From the NCBI RefSeq assembly GCF_000972385.1, contig NZ_JXTE01000004.1, positions 1 through 64,000 on the forward strand: a DNA stretch of 64,000 nucleotides, in the 5' to 3' direction. This stretch comes from Streptomyces sp. WM6386. GTDB lineage: Bacteria > Actinomycetota > Actinomycetes > Streptomycetales > Streptomycetaceae. The position numbers were made by a program, and so were the translations under genes. Under the pieces are notes generated by a model, which was given only the letters and a program-made list of their open reading frames with translations, ran no database searches and had not been told where the DNA came from. Shown one piece after another: positions 8,569 to 16,399 of this stretch (its first letter is position 1; each line of letters opens with the position of its first letter).

Positions 8569-9330
8569 TCAGGTGTTGCGCCCCCCGTTCACCCCGATCA
8601 CCTGCCCGGTGACGTACCCGGCCTCCTCGGACACCAGGAAGGAACACGCGGCGGCGATGTCCTCCGGTCGCCCGGCCCGCCGTACCGGAGTCAGCTCGGC
8701 GTGATGGTCCACCGAGCCGCCCAGCAGTCCGCGCTCCTCCGAGGCCCGCAACATGGGGGTGTCCACGAACCCCGGAGGGATCGTGTTCACCGTGATGCCC
8801 GCCGGGCCGAGCTCCAGGGCCAGCGACTTGGTGAGGCCGATGAGACCGGCCTTCGAGGCGACGTAGTGGGCCATGTACTGCTGGCCCGACTGGGCGCTGG
8901 AGGAGGAGATATTGACGATGCGGCCCCAGCCCGCGTCCTTCATGCCGGGCACGACGGCCTGGCAGAAGTAGAACGGGCCGTTGAGGTTCACGGCCATGAT
9001 CCGGTTCCAGGACTCGTCGGTGATCTTCAGAAAGCCCTGGGTGGCGGACACCCCGGCATTGTTGACCAGGACGAGCGCCGGCCCGCCCAGCGTCTCCCGC
9101 ACCCGCCGTACGGCGTCGTCCACCTGCGCACGGTCCGACACGTCGACCCCGCCGAGGGCGACCGCCTCGTGCCCCTTGCGGCGGGCCTCCTCGGCCACCC
9201 GCTCGGCCGCCTCCGTGTCGATGTCGAGGACGGCGGTCGCGAAACCGTCCTCGGCGAGCCGGTGCGCGATGGCCCGCCCGATGCCCGAACCGCCGCCCGT
9301 GACCAGGGCGGTACGCCGCTCCCCGGTCAC
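8569..9330 (-). CDS. Short-chain dehydrogenase/reductase (FabG-like)
   Basis: 253 residues. Rossmann motif TGGGSGIGRA (11-20), VNNAGVS, catalytic ISSSSAQSGQQYMAHYVASK (Ser, YxxxK) and the C-terminal YVTGQVIGVNGG. The GTG start overlaps the dioxygenase stop by 4 bp. Probably oxidises a hydroxyacyl-CoA or alcohol of the pathway with NAD(P). Fourth gene of the unit aldehyde dehydrogenase - CoA-transferase - dioxygenase - SDR. Confidence 0.92.
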   Translation of the reverse strand: MTGERRTALVTGGGSGIGRAIAHRLAEDGFATAVLDIDTEAAERVAEEARRKGHEAVALGGVDVSDRAQVDDAVRRVRETLGGPALVLVNNAGVSATQGFLKITDESWNRIMAVNLNGPFYFCQAVVPGMKDAGWGRIVNISSSSAQSGQQYMAHYVASKAGLIGLTKSLALELGPAGITVNTIPPGFVDTPMLRASEERGLLGGSVDHHAELTPVRRAGRPEDIAAACSFLVSEEAGYVTGQVIGVNGGRNT

Positions 9331-10163
9331 GCGACGAGCTCCTCGCCCGCGAGGGAGGTGCGGTGCATGAGCCGGGAGGAGGCCTCGCCGTAGGGCAGGG
9401 CGCGGTGCAGCATGCCGGTGTTGTCCCAGATGACGAGGTCGCCCCGGCGCCAGCGGTGGCGGAGGGTGAACTCCGGCCGTGTCGCGCGGTCCAGGAGGTC
9501 GTCCAGAAGCGCACGGCCCTCGGCGGCCGGGCGGCCGACGACCTCGCCCGCCGTGGCTCCGATGAGGAGGGACCTGCGGCCACCGGCCCGGGTCCAGACG
9601 AGCGGCTGCTCGCGCGAAGGGTTGCGGTCCCAGGCGGCCCGTTCCCTCGGCGACGGATCGGGGGTGACGAGCAGTTGGGAGGCCGCGAAGCCGTGCACGA
9701 CCCGCAGGCCGTCGAGCTCCGCCTTCTCGGTGTCCGACATCGCCTCGTACGCGGCGAACGTGTTGGCGAACTCCGTGTCGCCACCTCCGTCGTCCGGTAC
9801 CTGGCGTGCCGTCAGAAGTGTGGCCTTGTTGGGCACTTCGTCCGTCGTCCCGTCGATGTGCCAGTGAAAGGTGCCCTCGCGACAGGCGGCCAGCGGACTC
9901 TTCGAGGGGTCGCGGGTGATGCGCTGGATCTCGCAGTGCGTCGGATGGCCGCCCAGGGGAAGCGGTACGACCTGTCCGAGGAGCCGGCTGAAGGCCACCA
10001 GGTCGTCATCGCCGATGTGCGCCTCGCGGTAGATCACGACCCCCCGTCGGTCCAGGGCTGCCCGGCACTCCTCGGCGACTTGCCTGTCGACCAGCCTGTC
10101 CCCGACCAGTGCGGTGATCTCGACGCCGGTGGTCGGGGTGATGTCGGAGACGGTGACTGTCAT
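9327..10163 (-). CDS. TauD/TfdA-family 2-oxoglutarate-dependent dioxygenase
   Basis: 278 residues. Fe(II) ligands of the facial triad appear as HxD at His102/Asp104 (FHWHIDGTTDE) and His253 (DNTGMLHRAL), and the 2-oxoglutarate arginine lies in SSRLMHRTS (264-268). ATG 10163 follows AAAGGGAA; a longer reading frame runs into the CoA-transferase. The family hydroxylates unactivated carbons, as in taurine or 2,4-D degradation. Here it is co-transcribed with CoA-transferase and SDR genes, so it may hydroxylate or cleave a side chain of the pathway substrate. Confidence 0.9.
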   Translation of the reverse strand: MTVTVSDITPTTGVEITALVGDRLVDRQVAEECRAALDRRGVVIYREAHIGDDDLVAFSRLLGQVVPLPLGGHPTHCEIQRITRDPSKSPLAACREGTFHWHIDGTTDEVPNKATLLTARQVPDDGGGDTEFANTFAAYEAMSDTEKAELDGLRVVHGFAASQLLVTPDPSPRERAAWDRNPSREQPLVWTRAGGRRSLLIGATAGEVVGRPAAEGRALLDDLLDRATRPEFTLRHRWRRGDLVIWDNTGMLHRALPYGEASSRLMHRTSLAGEELVA

Positions 10164-10189
10164 GCACGTTCCCTTTCTGTGACGAGGAC

Positions 10190-11404
10190 TCAGGTCACCG
10201 CTCCCGCGGCCTTGAGCGCGAGGATGCGGTCCCAGTCCAGGCCGAGCTCCAGGAGGATCTCCTCGGTCTGGGCCGCGAACTCCGGTGCCGGACCGCTCGG
10301 TTGCGGAGCCTCGACGTCGAACTGCACCGGACTCGCCGCCAGTTCCAGCGCCCCGGCCCGCACGACGTACTCGTTGGCCCGCACCTGCGCGTCGCCGCCC
10401 ACCTGCAGGGAGTCCTGCACCGGAGCCCAGGGCCCGGCCAGCGTCGCGAAGCGCTCGGTCCACTCGGCCAGGGGGCGGCCCGCGATCACCTCGCGCAGGA
10501 TCTTGACCGCCTCCTCGGTGTGCGCGGCGATGTCCGGGGCGGTGGCGAAGCGCGGGTCCTCGGCCAGTTCGGGCCGGTCGATGTGGCGGCACACATCGGC
10601 CCAGAACTTGCCGGGCTGCATCATCACGAAGGCGAGATGGCGGTCGTCGGCCGTGCGGTACAGCCCGGACAGCGGGTTGGTGGGGGAGCCGTGTCCGCCC
10701 GCGGGCGGCGCGATCATCGGCCGCTCCAGGTGGAGCGACAGGGCGATCCCGTGGCCCATCGCCCAGACGCCGCTGCCCAGCAGGGAGACGTCCACGACCG
10801 GTGCCTCGCCCGTGCGCTCGCGCTGGAGCAGGGCCGCCGCGATGCCGCCGGCGAGGTTGGTGCCGGAGATGGTGTCGCCGTAGGCCGGTCCGGGCGGCGG
10901 GATCATCCCCTCGATGCCGGGCGGGGTGAGGCTGGCGGCCGTGCCGGCCCGGGCCCAGAAGGCGGTCATGTCGTAGCCGCCCTTCTCCGCCTCCCGGCCG
11001 CGCGGGCCGAGCGCGCTGCCCCGGGCGTAGACGATCCGCGGGTTCACCTCCCGGATGTCGTCCACGTCGATCCCGAACTTCCGCCGGGCCGAGGGCAGCA
11101 AACTCGTCAGGAACACGTCCGAGCGGCGGGCCAGGTCGTACAGCACCTCCCGGCCCTCGGGCCGCGCCATGTCGAGGCCGATACTGCGCTTGCCCCGGTT
11201 GGCGTGCTCGACGTTGGGGTTGGGATCACCCTCGACCTTGAACGTGCCGGTCTGCCTCAGACCGCGCTGCGGATCGCCGTTGACCGCGTGCTCCACCTTG
11301 ACGACGTCGGCGCCCCAGTCGGCGAGGACGGCACCGGCGGACGGCACGAAGCCGTACATCGCGACCTCGAGAACCCGTATGCCACTCAGAGGTCCGGCGC
11401 TCAT
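10190..11404 (-). CDS. Class III CoA-transferase (CaiB/BaiF family), second copy
   Basis: 404 residues. GIRVLEVAMYGFVPSAGAVL, NRGKRSIGLDMARPEGREVL and GLYRTADDRHLAFVM match CaiB/BaiF proteins of the alpha-methylacyl-CoA racemase/CoA-transferase group. ATG 11404 overlaps the aldehyde dehydrogenase stop by 4 bp; the region upstream in the same frame is antisense-like in composition. Together with the gene at 1158-2348 it gives the island two CoA-transferases in addition to two ligases, which suggests recycling of CoA between pathway acids. Substrate not deducible. Confidence 0.9.
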   Translation of the reverse strand: MSAGPLSGIRVLEVAMYGFVPSAGAVLADWGADVVKVEHAVNGDPQRGLRQTGTFKVEGDPNPNVEHANRGKRSIGLDMARPEGREVLYDLARRSDVFLTSLLPSARRKFGIDVDDIREVNPRIVYARGSALGPRGREAEKGGYDMTAFWARAGTAASLTPPGIEGMIPPPGPAYGDTISGTNLAGGIAAALLQRERTGEAPVVDVSLLGSGVWAMGHGIALSLHLERPMIAPPAGGHGSPTNPLSGLYRTADDRHLAFVMMQPGKFWADVCRHIDRPELAEDPRFATAPDIAAHTEEAVKILREVIAGRPLAEWTERFATLAGPWAPVQDSLQVGGDAQVRANEYVVRAGALELAASPVQFDVEAPQPSGPAPEFAAQTEEILLELGLDWDRILALKAAGAVT

Positions 11405-12849
11405 ACGACCACCGCCCCGAAGGTCTTGCGCTCCATGAACTCCTCCAGCCCGTCCACGCCCTTCTCCCGCCCGATGCCCGACTGCTTGTAGCCGCCGAAG
11501 GGTGTGTCGGAGAAGAAGTAGTTGCCGCCGTTGATGCTGATCGTGCCCGTGCGGATGCGCCGGGCCAGGGCGATCGCCCGTTCCTGGTCGGCGCTGTGGA
11601 CCGCGCCGGACAGGCCGTACACCGAGTCGTTGGCGATCCGGACCGCGTCGTCCTCGTCGTCGTACGGGACGATGGCGAGGACCGGACCGAAGACCTCTTC
11701 CTGTGCCAGCTCGCTCGTCGGGTCCACGCCGGTGAGGAGCGTCGGCGTGTAGAAGAAGCCCGGGTCCATCCGCTCGCCGCCGGTCACCAGCGTCGCGCCC
11801 GCCTCGACGGCCCGCCGGACCATGCCGTCGACCTTGTCGCGCTGCCGCTCGCTGATCAGCGGGCCCATATAGGTGCGGGGGTGTGCGGGATCGCCGTACC
11901 GCACCCGCTCCAGCGCGGACGCGACCTGCTCGGCGATCGCGTCGTGGTGCGCGCGCGGCACCAGCATCCGCGAGGTGATCGCACAACTCTGGCCCGCGTG
12001 CAGACAGATCATGTACGCCGCGTACATCGAGGCGGCCGCGAAGTCGGCGTCGTCGAGGACGATCAGGGCCGACTTGCCGCCGAGTTCGAGGAAGACCCGC
12101 TTCACGGTGCCGCTCGCGGCGGCCATGATGCGGCGGCCGGTCGCGGTGGACCCGGTGAAGCTGACCATGTCGACGTCCGCGTGGGCGGTGAGCAGCTCAC
12201 CGACGGTCGCGTCGGACGAGGTCAGTACGTTCACCACGCCCGCCGGGATGTCCGTGTGCTCCGCGATCAGCTCGCCCAGGGCGAGGGTGATCAGCGGGGT
12301 GTCCGGGGCGCCCTTGAGGACGACCGTGCAGCCCGCGGCGAGCGCCGGGGCCAGCTTCGCCAGGGCGAGTTGGGTGGGGTAGTTGTACGGGACGATCGCG
12401 GCGAGGACCCCGCCGGCCTCCTTCTCCACCCAGCGGCGGTGCCGCTGACCCAGGTACTCGACGACGCCGAGATCCTCGGTCAGGGGGTGGGTCTTGAGGA
12501 GGTCCGCGTAGTAGCGGACCAGGCCTACCGGCTCGTCGAGCTGCTGGCTGTGCGTGAGCATCCGGGGCGCGCCGACCTCGGCGATGGTCAACTCCCGCAG
12601 CTCCTCCAGGTGTTCGGTGAGCGCGGTGTGGAGCTGGCCGAGGCAGTGGATGCGGAACTCGGTGTCGGTGGACCAGTGCGTGGTGTCGAACGCGCGGCGG
12701 GCGGCCGCGACGGCGGCCTCGGCCTGCTCGGCGGTGGCGTCGGGGGCGTGGCCGAGCAGGCCGCCGGTGGTGGGGTTGAGCGTGGCGAACGTCCGGTCGG
12801 CCTCGACGAGCCGCCCGTCGATGAGCAGCCGCCTGTCCGGGGGTGGCAT
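11401..12849 (-). CDS. NAD(P)-dependent aldehyde dehydrogenase
   Basis: 482 residues of the ALDH superfamily. Conserved elements: PYN (Asn156), FTGSTATGRRI (cofactor), Glu255 in FLELGGKSA and the nucleophile Cys289 in HAGQSCAITSR; C-terminal FGGYKQSGIGREKG. ATG 12849 has AAGGGGACGGG upstream; the 24-residue extension to 12921 would read through the operator. First gene of a four- or five-gene minus unit. Probably oxidises an aldehyde from a dioxygenase, P450 or aldolase step to an acid. Confidence 0.92.
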   Translation of the reverse strand: MPPPDRRLLIDGRLVEADRTFATLNPTTGGLLGHAPDATAEQAEAAVAAARRAFDTTHWSTDTEFRIHCLGQLHTALTEHLEELRELTIAEVGAPRMLTHSQQLDEPVGLVRYYADLLKTHPLTEDLGVVEYLGQRHRRWVEKEAGGVLAAIVPYNYPTQLALAKLAPALAAGCTVVLKGAPDTPLITLALGELIAEHTDIPAGVVNVLTSSDATVGELLTAHADVDMVSFTGSTATGRRIMAAASGTVKRVFLELGGKSALIVLDDADFAAASMYAAYMICLHAGQSCAITSRMLVPRAHHDAIAEQVASALERVRYGDPAHPRTYMGPLISERQRDKVDGMVRRAVEAGATLVTGGERMDPGFFYTPTLLTGVDPTSELAQEEVFGPVLAIVPYDDEDDAVRIANDSVYGLSGAVHSADQERAIALARRIRTGTISINGGNYFFSDTPFGGYKQSGIGREKGVDGLEEFMERKTFGAVVV

Positions 12850-12875
12850 CCCGTCCCCTTCCCGATGGAAATGGC

Positions 12876-12894
12876 GTTCTCGGATTGAGAGAAC
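12876..12894. promoter_or_regulatory. Operator GTTCTC-N7-GAGAAC upstream of the ALDH unit
   Basis: Perfect 6-bp inverted repeat with central GGATTGA, 26 bp upstream of the ALDH start. Nearly identical to the site at 7052-7070 (shared TTCTCGGATT and GAGAA). Confidence 0.65.
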
Positions 12895-13008
12895 AGTACA
12901 GGGGCCCAACTTTCGCGTCACGACCCCGGTCTGGATCGGTCACGCATGTCACGTGCTGACACAAAGTCGCCACCCGGACCTTCCGGGTACTGCAGATTTG
13001 AAAGTATG

Positions 13009-13027
13009 GTTCTCGCATTCGGAAGGG
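13009..13027. promoter_or_regulatory. Degenerate copy of the same operator, plus-strand unit
   Basis: GTTCTCGCATTCGGAAGGG agrees with the strong sites over TTCTCG, ATT and GGA but its right half is weak. It lies 25 bp before the first start of the 13053-20266 operon, on the other side of the divergent region from 12876-12894. Confidence 0.4.
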
Positions 13028-13035
13028 AGATTCTT

Positions 13036-13056
13036 GTGATCCGGGTTGGAACGTGA
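13036..13056 (+). other. Six-codon upstream ORF overlapping the next start
   Basis: GTG at 13036 follows GGAAGGGAG at good spacing and encodes MIRVGT before TGA (13054-13056), which overlaps GTG 13053 of the next gene (GTGA). Its residues resemble the true N terminus MTRVG. Either a coupling leader peptide or a relic of a small duplication of the start region. Confidence 0.35.
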
Positions 13057-13850
13057 CGCGCGTCGGGCTCGTAGGAGCCGGCCGCATGGGACGCCCCATG
13101 ATCCGCAGACTCGCCGAGGCGGGACACGCGGTGTGTGTCCTGGGCCGGTCGGCCGATTCCCGTGCCGCCCTCGCCCAGGAGTCGGCCCGAGTGGTGGGCC
13201 GGGTCGCCGAGGTCGGCGAAGGCGCCGATGTCGTACTGGTCTGCGTCCACACCGACGCACAGGTGCGTGAAGTCTGCCTCGGCAGCGGCCTGTTGGAGAC
13301 TCTGCCGACCGGCGCCGTCCTCGTCGTGCACACCACCGGCGACCCGCACACCGTCGAGGAGATCGCACAACGCGGCATCGACGTGATCGACGCCCCCGTC
13401 AGCGGCGGCCCGCCCGACGTCGCCGCCGGTCACCTCACCCTCTTCGTGGGCGGCGCCGACGACACCGTCGCCCGCGTCCGCCCCGTCCTGCGCAGCTACG
13501 GCGACCCGGTGCTGCATGTCGGCCCGCTGGGCGCGGGACAGCGCGTGAAGCTCGTCAACAACACCGTCTTCGCCGCCCAGATCGGACTGCTCTCGCACGC
13601 GGCCCGGCTCGGCGCACAACTCGGCCTGGACGAACGGCTCCTGCTGAACGCCCTCACCCACGGCAGCGCGTCGAGCCGCGCACTGGCCGGAGTCGTACGC
13701 CGTGGCTCGGTCGCCGAATTCGCCCGGTCCACGGCCGAGTTCCTCGGCAAGGACCTCGATGTCGTCCGTGCGGTCACAGCCGAACTCGGCGCCGATCTCG
13801 GCGCACTGGCCCAGGTGCTCGACGCGGCGACGCCCGCGAGCACGCCCTGA
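13053..13850 (+). CDS. NAD-binding 3-hydroxyisobutyrate dehydrogenase-like reductase
   Basis: 265 residues, beta-hydroxyacid dehydrogenase family. N-terminal Rossmann motif VGLVGAGRMGRPMIRRL, substrate loop DAPVSGGPPDV near residue 115, and the catalytic-lysine helix GAGQRVKLVNNTVF. The native Shine-Dalgarno for GTG 13053 is weak (TTGGA), while a strong one serves the six-codon ORF that ends on this start, so translation may be coupled. First gene of the plus operon. A paralogue closes the same operon at 19448-20266, perhaps for two hydroxyacid steps. Confidence 0.88.
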   Translation: MTRVGLVGAGRMGRPMIRRLAEAGHAVCVLGRSADSRAALAQESARVVGRVAEVGEGADVVLVCVHTDAQVREVCLGSGLLETLPTGAVLVVHTTGDPHTVEEIAQRGIDVIDAPVSGGPPDVAAGHLTLFVGGADDTVARVRPVLRSYGDPVLHVGPLGAGQRVKLVNNTVFAAQIGLLSHAARLGAQLGLDERLLLNALTHGSASSRALAGVVRRGSVAEFARSTAEFLGKDLDVVRAVTAELGADLGALAQVLDAATPASTP

Positions 13851-13917
13851 CCCCATCGACCTGCGGCGCCCATGGGCGTCCCCGAACCAACCGACCGACA
13901 ACGTAAGGACACCACCC

Positions 13918-14778
13918 ATGGGACGAGTTGAGGGCAAGGTCGCGTTCATCACCGGCGCCGCTCGCGGGCAGGGCCGCAGCCACGCCGTACGCCTCGCCGA
14001 GGAGGGCGCCGACATCATCGCGGTGGACCTGTGCCGCGACTACGAGACCGTCGGCTATCCGATGGCCACCCCCGAGGACCTCAAGGAGACGGTCCGCCTG
14101 GTCGAGGAGCAGGGCCGCCGTGTCGTCGCCCGCCAGGCCGACGTACGGGACGTGGCACAACTGCGCGAGGCGCTGGAGGCCGGGATCGCCGAACTCGGCG
14201 GTCTGGACATCGTGGTGGCCCAGGCCGGGATCGCCCCCCTGCGTGGCGAACCCAAGCTCCAGGCCTGGTGCGACGCGATCGACGTCGACCTGATCGGCAG
14301 CATCAACGCCATCCAGATCTCCCTTCCGCACCTGCGCGAGGGCGCCTCCGTGATCGCCACCGGCTCCACCGCCGCCCTCATGGAGCACGGCATCGTCGAC
14401 ACCCCCGGCTCCAACCCGGGCGGCTCCGGCTACGTCTACGCCAAGCGCGCCCTGTCGGAGTACATCCACGAACTCGCCCGCAACCTCGCCCCGTTGAAGC
14501 AGCGCGCCAACGTCGTCCATCCCACCAACGTGGACACCCGGATGCTCCAGAGCGAGCCGATGTACAAGTCCTTCCGCCCCGACCTCGAACACCCCACGCG
14601 CGAGGACGCCGAGCCCGTGTTCGCCGTACAGCAGGCCATGCCGATCGCCTACGTCGAGCCGGAGGACATCAGCAACGCCGTGCTCTTCCTCGCCTCCGAC
14701 GAGGCCCGTTACATCACCGGCACCCAACTTCGCGTCGACGCCGGCGGATACCTCAAGTGGTACGACTGGCGCCGCTGA
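13918..14778 (+). CDS. SDR oxidoreductase of the mycofactocin-coupled type
   Basis: 286 residues. The opening GKVAFITGAARGQGRSHAVR, followed by ADIIAVD and the insertion YPMATPEDLKETVRLVEEQG, is the hallmark of SDRs with a non-exchangeable nicotinamide that pass electrons to mycofactocin. Catalytic Tyr172 and Lys176 lie in GYVYAKRAL. ATG 13918 was chosen from the family-typical N terminus MGRVEGKVAFIT. It is followed 36 nt later by a ferredoxin and a P450, so it probably oxidises an alcohol produced by the P450. No mycofactocin synthesis genes are in this window. Confidence 0.85.
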   Translation: MGRVEGKVAFITGAARGQGRSHAVRLAEEGADIIAVDLCRDYETVGYPMATPEDLKETVRLVEEQGRRVVARQADVRDVAQLREALEAGIAELGGLDIVVAQAGIAPLRGEPKLQAWCDAIDVDLIGSINAIQISLPHLREGASVIATGSTAALMEHGIVDTPGSNPGGSGYVYAKRALSEYIHELARNLAPLKQRANVVHPTNVDTRMLQSEPMYKSFRPDLEHPTREDAEPVFAVQQAMPIAYVEPEDISNAVLFLASDEARYITGTQLRVDAGGYLKWYDWRR

Positions 14779-14814
14779 GCGTCAGGGACAACAGAATCGA
14801 CAGGGAGGCAAGCC

Positions 14815-15006
14815 GTGAAGGTCCGCGTCGATCCGGAGCGCTGCCAGGGCCACACGCTCTGCTGGATGACCGCTCCGAAGGCGTTCCAGCTGGACGAGGT
14901 GGACGGCCACTCCTCGGCCGTCAGCGAGGACGTACCGGCCGATCAGGAAGAGGACGTGCGGGAAGCCGTGCACTCGTGCCCGGAAAGGGCCATCCAGATC
15001 TTCTGA
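14815..15006 (+). CDS. Small ferredoxin, P450 partner, CxxHxxC type
   Basis: 63 residues. Cluster ligands Cys10, Cys16 and Cys55 (CP) are present, but the usual second cysteine is His13 (CQGHTLC), a variant known among actinobacterial P450-linked 3Fe-4S/4Fe-4S ferredoxins. GTG 14815 follows AGGGAGG. Located 13 nt before the P450 gene, so it very likely delivers electrons to it. Confidence 0.9.
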   Translation: MKVRVDPERCQGHTLCWMTAPKAFQLDEVDGHSSAVSEDVPADQEEDVREAVHSCPERAIQIF

Positions 15007-15019
15007 AGGGAAAGGTCCC

Positions 15020-16384
15020 ATGAGCGAGGCCGCGAGCGGCGACGACCGCAGGAAACACCAGGTGCACTTCGACCGGCACACCCCCGAGTACCGCCACCGG
15101 TTCGAGGAGATCACCCACGAGTTGCACGCCAAGTGCCCCATCGCCTGGACCGACACCCACGGCGGCCACTGGGTCGCCAGCGGCAACCGCGAGGTCTTCG
15201 AACTGGCCCGGTCCGCCGAGTTCCTCTCCAACGACCATGACGTCAAGGGGGAGCGGCGCGGCTACAAGGGCATCACCATCCCCTCGCCGCCACGTGCGCG
15301 TGAAGTCCAGGGCGGTTTCCTGGAGATGGATCCGCCGGAGCAGCGCCACTACCGGCAGACCCTGAACCCGTATCTCTCCCCGGCCGCGGTCGGCCGCTGG
15401 GTGCCCTTCGTGGACGAGGTGGTGCGCGCCTGCCTCGACGAGAAGATCGAGCAGGGGCGGATCGACTTCGTCGACGACCTCGCCAACATCGTGCCGGCCG
15501 TCCTCACCCTGGCGATGATGGGCATCCCGCTGAAGGACTGGACCGTCTACAACGAACCGGCCCATGCCTCGGTCTACACTCCGCCCAACTCGCCCGACAT
15601 GCCACGCGTCGCCGAGATGAGCCGGAACATGGGGATGGGCCTGTACAAGGCCATCCAGGAGATCCGCCAGAACCGCCGGCCGGGACTGATCGACGCGCTC
15701 GTGCACGCCGACATCAACGGCAGCACCCCGCCCGACGAGGAACTGACCGGTGTCCTGGCCCTGCTCATCGGCGGCGGCTTCGACACCACGACCGCCCTCA
15801 CCGCACACGCCCTGGAGTGGCTCGGCGAGAACCCCGAGGACCGCGACCGGCTCAGCCGCGAGCGGGACAGCCTGCTGGACTCCGCCACCGAGGAGTTCCT
15901 GCGCTTCTACGCGCCCGCCCCCGGGGACGGCCGTACCATCTCCGCCGACTGCGAGATCGCCGGTCAGCGCTTCGAGGAGGGCGAACGCCTCTGGCTGTCC
16001 TGGGCGATGGCCAACCGCGACCCGTCCGTCTTCCCCGATCCCGACCGCGTCGACCTCGAACGCAAGGGCAACCGGCACAGCAGCTTCGGCCTCGGCATCC
16101 ACCGCTGCATCGGCTCCAACGTCGCCCGTACGGTGTTCAAGCGCATGGTCACGGCGGTGCTGGACCGCATGCCCGACTACCGCTGCGACCCCGACGCCAG
16201 CGTCCACTACGAGACCATCGGCATCATCCAGGGCATGCGCCACCTCCCGGCCGGCTTCACCCCCGGCAAGCGCCTGGGGCCCTCGCTGGAGGAGACCCTG
16301 GAGATCCTCCAGAAGGCGTGCGACGAACAGCGCCTCGCCGAGCCCGTCACCGTCCGCACGGGCCGGGCGAACATCGCCCGCTGA
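15020..16384 (+). CDS. Cytochrome P450 monooxygenase
   Basis: 454 residues. The I-helix oxygen-activation motif GGGFDTT is at 251-257, ExxR at 292-295 (EEFLR) and the heme loop FGLGIHRCIG with axial Cys363. LEMDPPEQRHYRQTLNPYLS (101-120) is the substrate-side region typical of bacterial class I P450s. ATG 15020 follows GAAGGGAAAGG. A slightly long C terminus (residues 420-454) extends past the family core. The position after a ferredoxin and an SDR, and before a DUF35-thiolase fusion, suggests hydroxylation of an alicyclic, terpenoid or steroid-like acid; the substrate is unknown. Confidence 0.93.
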   Translation: MSEAASGDDRRKHQVHFDRHTPEYRHRFEEITHELHAKCPIAWTDTHGGHWVASGNREVFELARSAEFLSNDHDVKGERRGYKGITIPSPPRAREVQGGFLEMDPPEQRHYRQTLNPYLSPAAVGRWVPFVDEVVRACLDEKIEQGRIDFVDDLANIVPAVLTLAMMGIPLKDWTVYNEPAHASVYTPPNSPDMPRVAEMSRNMGMGLYKAIQEIRQNRRPGLIDALVHADINGSTPPDEELTGVLALLIGGGFDTTTALTAHALEWLGENPEDRDRLSRERDSLLDSATEEFLRFYAPAPGDGRTISADCEIAGQRFEEGERLWLSWAMANRDPSVFPDPDRVDLERKGNRHSSFGLGIHRCIGSNVARTVFKRMVTAVLDRMPDYRCDPDASVHYETIGIIQGMRHLPAGFTPGKRLGPSLEETLEILQKACDEQRLAEPVTVRTGRANIAR

Positions 16385-16399
16385 GAGGGAGGACACCCA

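Noticed and set aside
5439..9784. Long open frames antisense to the ligase and SDR genes
   Set aside because: Arg/Pro/Gly-rich translations without motifs, typical shadows of high-GC third-position bias.
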